Shown here one piece after another: positions 52,825-60,358 of a stretch of DNA of 64,000 nt. Under the pieces are notes generated by a model. That model was not told the DNA's origin. It did no database searches and worked only from the letters and a program-made list of their open reading frames with translations. The translations under genes were made by a program, and so were the position numbers. How positions within the stretch are numbered: the first letter of the stretch is position 1; every line of letters starts with the position of its first letter. This stretch comes from Oscillospiraceae bacterium (GTDB lineage: Bacteria > Bacillota > Clostridia > UMGS1810). The stretch spans positions 1 to 64,000 of the forward strand of contig SVJH01000006.1 of assembly GCA_015069095.1 (NCBI GenBank), in the 5' to 3' direction.

Positions 52825-53976
52825 ATGCCAAAACGAATAATATCTTTACTCTTGATTATTTTAATTATTTCAGGATTAAGCACAGTTTTTGCACAAGATG
52901 TTTTGGAAATAAGTGCACCATCTGCAATACTTATCGAAATGCAAACAGGTAAAGTATTGTATGAAAAAAATGCTCATGATATTTTGCCACCTGCAAGCGT
53001 AACAAAGGTAATGACAATGCTTCTTATTATGGAAGCAATTGATGATGGCACACTAAAATATGATGATATGGTTGTAGCAAGTCAAAGAGCAAAATCAATG
53101 GGAGGGTCAACTATTTTCCTTGATGAAGGCGAAACATTGAGTGTGGAAGATATGCTAAAAGGAATAGCCGTTGCCTCAGGTAATGATGCATCAGTTGCAA
53201 TGGCAGAGCATATCTCGGGAAGTGTTGAGGCATTTGTTGAAAAAATGAATAAAAAAGCCTTTGAACTTGGAATGAAAGATACTAATTTTGTTAACTGCAA
53301 CGGTCTTGATGATGACAGTGTATATAATACAACTTCAGCATACGATATTGCTCTTATGAGTAGAGAACTTATGCTTAAGCACAGTGATATTAAAAAATTT
53401 ACTACAATATGGATGGATAGTCTAAGAGACGGAAAATTTCAACTTGCAAATACAAATAAATTAGTACGTTTTTACGATGGAGCGACAGGGCTTAAAACAG
53501 GCTCGACATCTAAAGCAAAAAACTGTCTTAGTGCAACAGCGACAAGAAATGGGTTAAGTCTTATTGCAGTCATTATGAAAGCACCAACATCGAAAGACAG
53601 ATTTTCTGATGCATCAAAACTTTTAAATTATGGCTTTGGTGCGTACAAAATTGACAATATAGTTAAAAAAGGTGAAAAAGTTTGCGCAGTTAAGGTAAAA
53701 AAAGGCAACGAAGACGAAGTTTCGCTTATTGCTTCTGATGATTATTCATACTTAACAGAAAAAAACAACAGTAAAAAAATTGAAAAAAATGTAGTTGTGA
53801 AAGATTATTACACAGCACCTTTAAAAAGTAATGATAAAGCAGGAAAACTTGAAATTGTATCTGATGGAAAAGTAATAAATGAAATAGATTTGGTGTATGA
53901 AAAAAATATCCAAAGGAAAAAACTTTTAATTGTATTTAAAGATTTAATTTTAAACTGGTCAGGAAGAAGGGCTTAA
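52825..53976 (+). CDS. dacF: D-alanyl-D-alanine carboxypeptidase (PBP5/DacF type)
   Basis: 383 residues. Signal peptide (~1-24), then the three active-site motifs of penicillin-binding carboxypeptidases: SVTK, SGN and KTG (TGLKTGSTSKAKNC), followed by the C-terminal PBP5-like beta domain and a basic end. It trims the terminal D-Ala of peptidoglycan stem peptides on the outer face of the membrane; DacF homologues act in the spore cortex. ATG at 52825 follows AAAGGAATGG; the in-frame ATG at 52816 lies within that site. ispG starts 1 bp after its stop. Confidence 0.9.
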   Translation: MPKRIISLLLIILIISGLSTVFAQDVLEISAPSAILIEMQTGKVLYEKNAHDILPPASVTKVMTMLLIMEAIDDGTLKYDDMVVASQRAKSMGGSTIFLDEGETLSVEDMLKGIAVASGNDASVAMAEHISGSVEAFVEKMNKKAFELGMKDTNFVNCNGLDDDSVYNTTSAYDIALMSRELMLKHSDIKKFTTIWMDSLRDGKFQLANTNKLVRFYDGATGLKTGSTSKAKNCLSATATRNGLSLIAVIMKAPTSKDRFSDASKLLNYGFGAYKIDNIVKKGEKVCAVKVKKGNEDEVSLIASDDYSYLTEKNNSKKIEKNVVVKDYYTAPLKSNDKAGKLEIVSDGKVINEIDLVYEKNIQRKKLLIVFKDLILNWSGRRA

Positions 53977-53977
53977 A

Positions 53978-55018
53978 TTGAACACAAAAGAGATAAAAAT
54001 CGGCAATAGAGTAATAGGTGGTAATAATCCCGTACTTATTCAGTCTATGTGCAATGTCAAAACCGCTGATTACGAAAAATGCATAGAGCAAATTCATGCA
54101 CTTGAAGAAGCCGGATGTGATATTATCCGAGTTGCTGTTCCAAATATAGAAAGTGCAAAAGCAATTTCAAAAATAAAAACAAAAATATCGATTCCACTTG
54201 TAGCAGATATTCATTTTGATTATAAATTAGCACTTGAATCAATTGAAAATGGTGTTGATAAAATCCGAATAAATCCTGGAAATATCGGTAGTGAGGATGG
54301 AATAAAGCAGCTTGTTAAAAAAGCGAAAGAACGAAATATTCCAATTAGAATTGGTGTCAATGGCGGAAGTCTTGAAAAAGATATTTTGGAAAAGTATTCA
54401 CACCCAACTCCTGAGGCGATGGTAGAAAGCGCAAAAAGACACGTCAAAATTTTAAATAAGTTTGATTTTGATGATATTATTATTTCTCTTAAAGCATCAA
54501 ATGTTAAAAATACTGTTGATGTTTACAGACTTGCTTCAAAAGAATTTAATTATCCTCTGCATCTTGGTGTAACTGAAGCGGGTACATATCTTTCGGGAAC
54601 TGTAAAGTCTGCAATAGGTATAGGGACTCTTTTAAACGAAAAAATAGGGGATACCATAAGGGTTTCACTTACGGATGATCCGATTAACGAAGTGATTGTT
54701 GCAAAAGAAATATTAAAATCATTAAATATGCTTACTAATGAACCGACTTTAGTGTCGTGTCCTACTTGTGCAAGATGCAATATCAACCTTATTGAACTTG
54801 CGCAAAAGGTTGAAAAGTATCTTCAAAATGTAAAAAAACCTATAAAAGTTGCCGTAATGGGATGCGTTGTAAACGGACCTGGCGAAGCAAAAGAAGCGGA
54901 TGTCGGAATTGCCGGAGGACTTGGAAACGGCATACTATTTAAAAAAGGTGAAATAATAAAAAAAGTAAGCGAAGATATGCTATTTGACACATTAGTCGAA
55001 GAAATAGAAAAAATGTAG
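53978..55018 (+). CDS. ispG: 4-hydroxy-3-methylbut-2-enyl diphosphate synthase
   Basis: 346 residues. Iron-sulfur enzyme of the MEP isoprenoid pathway that converts MEcPP to HMBPP. TIM barrel start IGGNNPVLIQSMCNVKT, DIHFDYKLA and RINPGNIG, then the cluster region CPTCARCN with a third Cys in MGCVVNGPGEAKEAD. TTG start directly after the dacF stop, with GGAAGAAGGG upstream. Elsewhere it often follows dxr and rseP; those are not here. Confidence 0.96.
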   Translation: MNTKEIKIGNRVIGGNNPVLIQSMCNVKTADYEKCIEQIHALEEAGCDIIRVAVPNIESAKAISKIKTKISIPLVADIHFDYKLALESIENGVDKIRINPGNIGSEDGIKQLVKKAKERNIPIRIGVNGGSLEKDILEKYSHPTPEAMVESAKRHVKILNKFDFDDIIISLKASNVKNTVDVYRLASKEFNYPLHLGVTEAGTYLSGTVKSAIGIGTLLNEKIGDTIRVSLTDDPINEVIVAKEILKSLNMLTNEPTLVSCPTCARCNINLIELAQKVEKYLQNVKKPIKVAVMGCVVNGPGEAKEADVGIAGGLGNGILFKKGEIIKKVSEDMLFDTLVEEIEKM

Positions 55019-55038
55019 ATTAAAAATAAAAATAACTA

Positions 55039-55067
55039 TTGAAATAATTAAAGTTTTATAGTATAAT
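55039..55067 (+). promoter_or_regulatory. promoter for SRP RNA
   Basis: TTGAAA, 17-nt spacer, perfect TATAAT, eight bases before the first paired base of the RNA. Confidence 0.8.
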
Positions 55068-55074
55068 ACTATAT

Positions 55075-55347
55075 GGTCGTACAGCCGGGGCGGTAGCGGT
55101 GCCCTGTACTTGCAATCCGCTATAGCAAGGGTTATGTCTAACTTGAGGGTTAGTCTTTGTGTGGTCAGTGCCGGATAAGTGGTGTTGAGAATTGGGTCTT
55201 GTGCAATACAAGGTTGTGAACCGGGTCAGGTGAGGAATCAAGCAGCTCTAAGCAATTTTTTTGTATGTGACGCAAGGCACCCCAATTTGAGCTAACTGTT
55301 TGGTAACGCATGGAAAGTTAATTCGATTTTTAGGCGTACGACCTTTT
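55075..55347 (+). ncRNA. ffs: signal recognition particle RNA, large (Alu-domain) type
   Basis: About 270 nt, the size of Bacillus scRNA. The ends pair (GGTCGTAC at 55075 with GTACGACC at 55336-55343) and a T-run follows. The Alu-domain stretch GCCGGGGCGGTAGCGGTGCC and CTTGCAATCCGCTATAGCA match Bacillus closely, as do GTGGTGTTGA and GAGCTAACTG. The S-domain tip reads GGTC-AGG-TGA-GGAA-TCA-AGCAG (55224-55245): the usual asymmetric and symmetric internal loops that bind Ffh, with a GGAA tetraloop whose closing helix is UGA/UCA instead of UCC/GGA. Located directly before dnaX, as in Bacillus. Partner of Ffh and of the FtsY encoded at 3689. Confidence 0.97.
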
Positions 55348-55372
55348 ATATTATAACAATAAGGAGAAGAAT

Positions 55373-56992
55373 ATGGGATACAAAGCACTTTACCGAAAAT
55401 GGAGACCAATTTTATTTGATGATGTTATTGGACAAGCACATATTACCAATACTCTTAAAAATGAAATTTTAGATAATAAAATTGCCCATGCATATCTTTT
55501 TACCGGTACAAGAGGTACAGGTAAAACTTCAACTGCAAAAATATTTTCAAGGGCAGTAAACTGTGAGCATCCCGAAAATGGTAATCCTTGCAATAAATGT
55601 GAAGTATGTAAAAGTATACTAAATGATACTGTACTTGATATTATAGAAATTGATGCTGCATCAAATACCGGTGTAGATAACATCCGTACTGTTATTGAAC
55701 AAGTTCAGTATGCACCTACAGTAGGGAAATATAAAGTTTATATAATTGATGAAGTCCATATGCTTTCGGGAGGTGCTTTTAATGCACTTTTAAAAACTCT
55801 TGAAGAGCCACCATCACACGTAATTTTTATTCTTGCTACAACAGAAACCCATAAAATCCCTGCTACAATTCTTTCAAGATGTCAGAGATTTGATTTTAAA
55901 ACTATAACAATAGATGATATTGCAATGAGAATTTCATATATTTTGAAAGAAGAAAAAATAGATGTGGAAGATGAAGCAATAAGATATGTTTCGTATCTTG
56001 GACGAGGTTCAATGCGTGATTCATTAAGTATTCTTGAACAGTGCTTGTCATTTTCCAAAGGTACTTTGACTTATGATGATACTATCGATATTTTAGGAAG
56101 CATTGACGACAATTTATTTTATGAAATTGCGCGTTTTGTGTCCGATGAGGATATAGCAAAACTTGTTATGTATTTTGAACAAATAGTTAAAGATGGAAAA
56201 AATCTTGATAATTTTACTCCGGGATTGCTTGATGTTTTTAGACAAATCATGGTAAGTAAAGTATCAAACGGCAGTGTTAAGACTGCATTTAATGAAGAAC
56301 GTAATAACCAGATTAAAGAAATAGCCGATGCATTTTCTAACGAAAAATTGCTTTATTGTATTGATGTTCTTTCTGACCTTTTAAATGCAGTAAAATCAAG
56401 TCCGTTTAAGCAAACACTTATTGAAGTTGCGCTTATAAAAATGGCATCCAAACCAATTGATAACGATGTTTCTTCATTAGTTATGCGAATAGAATCACTT
56501 GAATCTAAAGTCGATGGCATGCATGTTGCTAATTTTGAAAATAAAAGAAAAGAAACAGTAATAGAAGAATCAAAAAATATTGAAAAAGAAAAATTAGCAG
56601 TCCAGAACGAGGAAGTAAAAAGCACACCACAAGTTGAAAAACAAAGCGAAAAAACTTTAGAAAAACAAAATAACGATATAAAAATACAATGGAAAAAGGT
56701 TGTAGAAAAAGTCTTTAATGAAGGTGGATTACAACTTTATTCTGCTATTTTTTCGTCAACTGCTACCAAAAATGGCGAAACACTAATTATATACTGTAAA
56801 GATGAAGCGAAAAAGCAACTTTTAATAAGCATGAAAAATGATGTGTTAAACTATGTAAAAAGTGTTTTTGGAGATGATATTAAAATAAAAATTGACAGTG
56901 ATGTACAAGTTCCTGCAACAGATAATAATTCTCTATTTAATAGTCTTGATAATCTGTCAAATAAATATCCTGAAAATTTTGACATGAAATAA
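55373..56992 (+). CDS. dnaX: DNA polymerase III subunit gamma/tau
   Basis: 539 residues. Clamp-loader ATPase of the replisome. GTRGTGKTSTAK (Walker A), the zinc module CNKCEVC, DEVHML (Walker B) and the sensor LSRCQRFDF are present, then the collar domain and a charged Lys/Glu linker (~390-440) to a C-terminal tau-like region. RBS AAGGAGAAG. It follows the SRP RNA by 25 bp. The usual yaaK and recR genes do not follow; hom does, with its own promoter. Confidence 0.95.
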   Translation: MGYKALYRKWRPILFDDVIGQAHITNTLKNEILDNKIAHAYLFTGTRGTGKTSTAKIFSRAVNCEHPENGNPCNKCEVCKSILNDTVLDIIEIDAASNTGVDNIRTVIEQVQYAPTVGKYKVYIIDEVHMLSGGAFNALLKTLEEPPSHVIFILATTETHKIPATILSRCQRFDFKTITIDDIAMRISYILKEEKIDVEDEAIRYVSYLGRGSMRDSLSILEQCLSFSKGTLTYDDTIDILGSIDDNLFYEIARFVSDEDIAKLVMYFEQIVKDGKNLDNFTPGLLDVFRQIMVSKVSNGSVKTAFNEERNNQIKEIADAFSNEKLLYCIDVLSDLLNAVKSSPFKQTLIEVALIKMASKPIDNDVSSLVMRIESLESKVDGMHVANFENKRKETVIEESKNIEKEKLAVQNEEVKSTPQVEKQSEKTLEKQNNDIKIQWKKVVEKVFNEGGLQLYSAIFSSTATKNGETLIIYCKDEAKKQLLISMKNDVLNYVKSVFGDDIKIKIDSDVQVPATDNNSLFNSLDNLSNKYPENFDMK

Positions 56993-57025
56993 TTGTAAAA
57001 AAACGCATTTTTTTGTTGAAATAAA

Positions 57026-57054
57026 TTGACAAATTGTGCATTCGGTGGTATAAT
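57026..57054 (+). promoter_or_regulatory. promoter for hom-lysC
   Basis: Perfect TTGACA and TATAAT with a 17-nt spacer ending in TGG (extended -10). The strongest match in the window. Confidence 0.85.
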
Positions 57055-57085
57055 TTTATGCATTAGAAACACGCGGAGGTATAAT

Positions 57086-58291
57086 ATGGTTAATGTTGCA
57101 ATATTAGGATTTGGCGTAGTTGGTTCTGGTGTGTATGAAGTTATCACAAAAAATAATGAAATTATAAAACAAAGAGCCGGCAAAAAAATTAACGTTAAAT
57201 ATATATTAGATATTCGTGATTTTTCAAATCATGAGGCAGCAAATCTTTTTGTAAAAGATTTCGATACAATCTTAAATGATGATAGTGTTGAAATAATAGC
57301 AGAAGTTATCGGTGGTGCTACATTTGCTTATGAATGTACAAAAAAAGCGCTTTTAAAAGGGAAGAATGTCGTTACCTCAAACAAAGAACTTGTTGCTAAA
57401 TATGGCCACGAACTTTTGCAAATTGCAAAGGAAAACAATGTGAAATACTACTTCGAAGCAAGTGTTGGTGGTGGTATTCCAATTATCAGACCACTTAAAA
57501 CTTGCCTTAGTGCAAATCAGATTTGTGAAATTTGTGGTATTTTGAACGGTACAACAAATTATATTTTATCTCAGATGATAAATAATGATAAAACACTTGA
57601 AGAAGCACTAAAAGAAGCGCAGGAAAAAGGCTATGCTGAAAGAGATCCTTCTGCTGATATTGAAGGACATGATGCTTCAAGAAAAATTTGTATTTTATCT
57701 TCTTTGGCTTATGGTAAAAGAGTTGATAGTGATAAGATTTATACAGAAGGAATTACTAAACTATCATTAGAGGATGTAAAACTTGCCTCGAAATTTGGTT
57801 ATGTAATAAAACTTTTAGGTCATTGCAAAAAAGTTGGAGATATGTTGGATGTAGAAGTATCTCCGGCACTTGTTCCAAAGCATCATCCGTTGGCACCTGT
57901 TGAAGATGTATTTAACGCAATACTTGTTAATGGCGATGCAGTAGATGATACTATGTTCTACGGAAGAGGTGCAGGTAAACTTCCAACTGCCAGTGCTGTT
58001 GTTGCAGATGTTATTGATATTGCAAAAAGCGATGGCTTTGATCCTTCACTTATGTGGACAGATGAAGGGTCTGATAAGATAATTGATCATTTAGATTCTA
58101 AGAAAAAATTCTTTATTCGTCTTGAAGGCGTAAAAGATGTACAAACTATAAAATCAAACTTTGATGCAGTAGATGTATTAAACGAAAAAAATGAATGTGT
58201 ATTCATTACAGGTATTATGTCAGAAAAAGACATAAATGATAAACTTACTGCATTAAATTCTAAAATAGTTTCAAAAATAAAAGTTATATAA
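57086..58291 (+). CDS. hom: homoserine dehydrogenase
   Basis: 401 residues. NAD(P)-dependent reduction of aspartate semialdehyde to homoserine for threonine and methionine. Rossmann start VAILGFGVVGSGVYE, then SNKELVAKYG, GGIPIIRPLK, LNGTTNYIL, EKGYAERDPSADIEGHDA and GRGAGKLPTASAV. The C-terminal ~60 residues form a short ACT-like end that may mediate feedback control. ATG at 57086 follows GGAGG; the longer frame from 57026 starts in the promoter itself. Aspartate kinase follows after 20 bp. Confidence 0.95.
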   Translation: MVNVAILGFGVVGSGVYEVITKNNEIIKQRAGKKINVKYILDIRDFSNHEAANLFVKDFDTILNDDSVEIIAEVIGGATFAYECTKKALLKGKNVVTSNKELVAKYGHELLQIAKENNVKYYFEASVGGGIPIIRPLKTCLSANQICEICGILNGTTNYILSQMINNDKTLEEALKEAQEKGYAERDPSADIEGHDASRKICILSSLAYGKRVDSDKIYTEGITKLSLEDVKLASKFGYVIKLLGHCKKVGDMLDVEVSPALVPKHHPLAPVEDVFNAILVNGDAVDDTMFYGRGAGKLPTASAVVADVIDIAKSDGFDPSLMWTDEGSDKIIDHLDSKKKFFIRLEGVKDVQTIKSNFDAVDVLNEKNECVFITGIMSEKDINDKLTALNSKIVSKIKVI

Positions 58292-58311
58292 ATTAAATAG
58301 GGGGTAAGATT

Positions 58312-59523
58312 GTGAGTCTTATTGTTCAAAAATTTGGTGGTAGTTCAGTTGCCAACAAAGAAAGAGTAATGAACGTTGCACGTCGCATAGTTGATACTTA
58401 TAAGAATTCAAATTCAGTAGTGGTTGTTGTTTCAGCTCAGGGCGATACAACAGATGAACTTATTGAAAAAGCAAAAGAAATAACAAATAGTCCTTCAAAG
58501 AGGGAAATGGATATGTTGCTTTCAACAGGAGAACAGATTTCTATTTCACTTCTTGCTATGGCTATTCATGAACTTGGTTATCCTGCAATTTCTTTAACAG
58601 GATGGCAGGCTGGTATGAATACTGATAGTTCATATTCAAGCGCAAGAATTGGAAATATTGATGTATCAAGAATAAATAAAGAACTTGATCATAAAAATAT
58701 CGTAATCGTTGCCGGTTTCCAGGGAATTAACAGATTCGATGATATTACAACACTTGGCCGTGGCGGTAGTGATACAACTGCAGTTGCACTTGCAGCAGCT
58801 TTAAGAGCAGATTTATGTGAAATATATACTGACGTTGATGGTGTATATACAGCAGATCCTCGTGTAGTAAAAACTGCAACAAAAATGGATACAGTATCTT
58901 ATGATGAAATGCTTGAACTTGCAAGTATGGGTGCAAACGTTCTTCATAACAGATCTGTTGAAATGGCTAAAAAATATAATGTTAATTTATGTGTAAGATC
59001 AAGTTTAAATAATAATCCAGGAACAATTGTCAGGGAGGTTAAAGACGTGGAAAAAATGTTAGTTAAAGGCGTTGCACATGACTATGATGTTGCAAGAATA
59101 GCGCTTTGTGATATAGAAGATAAACCGGGTGTTGCATTTAGAATTTTCTCATTACTATCTCAAAAAGGTATAAATGTAGATATTATTTTGCAGTCAATAG
59201 GACGCGAAAATAAAAAAGATATCAGTTTTACAGTAACAGCTTCAAATCTTGAAAATGCAGTTAAAATTTTAGAAGACAACAAAGAAAGTATTGGATTTAA
59301 TGAAATCAAAACAAGAGACACTGTTGCAAAAGTTTCAATTGTAGGTGCAGGCATGGTTAACAACCCTGGTGTAGCTGCAAAAATGTTCGAAGCTTTATAT
59401 GAAGCAGGTGTTAATATTCATATGATTTCAACTTCTGAAATTAAAGTATCTGTACTTATTAGTGAAAGAAATGTTGAAAAAGCAGTTAATGCTATTCATG
59501 ATAAATTTAATTTAGGTAACTGA
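58312..59523 (+). CDS. lysC: aspartate kinase
   Basis: 403 residues. First step of the aspartate amino-acid pathway. Kinase domain VQKFGGSSVANKERV, VVVVSAQGDTTDEL, TLGRGGSDTTAVALAAAL and EIYTDVDGVYTADPRVV, then tandem ACT domains (DKPGVAFRIFSLLSQKGIN; GVAAKMFEALYEAGVNIHMISTS) for allosteric inhibition. GTG start after AGGGGG. Cotranscribed with hom. Confidence 0.96.
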   Translation: MSLIVQKFGGSSVANKERVMNVARRIVDTYKNSNSVVVVVSAQGDTTDELIEKAKEITNSPSKREMDMLLSTGEQISISLLAMAIHELGYPAISLTGWQAGMNTDSSYSSARIGNIDVSRINKELDHKNIVIVAGFQGINRFDDITTLGRGGSDTTAVALAAALRADLCEIYTDVDGVYTADPRVVKTATKMDTVSYDEMLELASMGANVLHNRSVEMAKKYNVNLCVRSSLNNNPGTIVREVKDVEKMLVKGVAHDYDVARIALCDIEDKPGVAFRIFSLLSQKGINVDIILQSIGRENKKDISFTVTASNLENAVKILEDNKESIGFNEIKTRDTVAKVSIVGAGMVNNPGVAAKMFEALYEAGVNIHMISTSEIKVSVLISERNVEKAVNAIHDKFNLGN

Positions 59524-59532
59524 TAATTTTCA

Positions 59533-59570
59533 AAATAAGGGGATACGAAAGTATTCCCTTATTTAAATTT
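59533..59570 (+). terminator. weak terminator or hairpin after lysC
   Basis: 14-bp stem AAATAAGGGGATAC / GTATTCCCTTATTT with GAAA loop. The 3' tail is AAATTT rather than a clean T-run, so some read-through into rlmB is likely. Confidence 0.5.
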
Positions 59571-59590
59571 ATAGTTTATAGAGGAATAAA

Positions 59591-60349
59591 ATGAATAATA
59601 ACGAAAATTCAAACATGATAAAAATCGAAGGCAGAAATCCTGTAATGGAGGCATTAAAAGCAGGTAGACAACTTGATAAGATTTTTATAAAAAAAGGAGA
59701 AATTTCAGGCTCTGCAACTAAAATAGTAGCAATGGCTCGTGATAGAAAAATTCCTGTATCTTATGTTGAAAAAAGTAAACTTGACCTTCTTAGCGAAACA
59801 TCTTCTCATCAAGGAATAATTGCTTTTGCACCTGCAAAAGATTATGTTAGTGTTGAAGAAATATTAAATGTTGCTAAAGAGAAGGGAACAAATAATTTTA
59901 TAATTATTGCAGATGAAATTGCAGATCCACATAATTTAGGCGCAATACTTAGAACAGCAAACAGTGCAGGCGCTGATGGTGTAATTATAAGCAAGCATAG
60001 AAGTGTAGGACTTACATCTGTTGCTGCCAAAACGTCTGCCGGCGCAATTGAATATACACCTGTTGCAAAAGCAACTAATATTGCTCAGACAATAGAAAAA
60101 CTAAAAAAGAATAATATCTGGGTAATTGGTGCTGATATGGATGGTGAAAATACTATTTATAATCAAGATTTTTCGGGTAATGTTGCTATTGTAATTGGTA
60201 GTGAAGGGTATGGAATATCGAAGATTGTAAAAGAAAAATGTGATTTTTTAGTAAAAATTCCAATGCTCGGTCAGGTAACATCTTTAAATGCATCTGTAGC
60301 AGGTGCGCTTATGATTTATGAAGTGGTAAGAAATAGAATAACAAAGTAA
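59591..60349 (+). CDS. rlmB: 23S rRNA 2'-O-ribose methyltransferase, RlmB/SpoU family
   Basis: 252 residues. An N-terminal substrate-binding domain (IEGRNPVMEALKAGRQLDKI) is followed by the SpoU knot: ADEIADPHNLGAILRTANSAG, IVIGSEGYGISK and IPMLGQVTSLNASVAGAL, which form the SAM-binding trefoil. RlmB methylates G2251 of 23S rRNA; relatives with other targets exist. RBS GAGGAA. It lies 9 bp before copA. Confidence 0.9.
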   Translation: MNNNENSNMIKIEGRNPVMEALKAGRQLDKIFIKKGEISGSATKIVAMARDRKIPVSYVEKSKLDLLSETSSHQGIIAFAPAKDYVSVEEILNVAKEKGTNNFIIIADEIADPHNLGAILRTANSAGADGVIISKHRSVGLTSVAAKTSAGAIEYTPVAKATNIAQTIEKLKKNNIWVIGADMDGENTIYNQDFSGNVAIVIGSEGYGISKIVKEKCDFLVKIPMLGQVTSLNASVAGALMIYEVVRNRITK

Positions 60350-60358
60350 GGTGATAGG

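Noticed and set aside
55056-55241. Small minus-strand open frame at the SRP RNA
   Set aside because: The region is the SRP RNA on the plus strand, with clear conserved structure.
57026-57085. Longer homoserine dehydrogenase start at 57026
   Set aside because: The would-be start is the -35 box of a perfect promoter; GGAGG precedes the ATG at 57086 instead.
57055-57085. Threonine/methionine or lysine riboswitch or T-box before hom-lysC
   Set aside because: The leader is only about 25-30 nt, too short for any such element.
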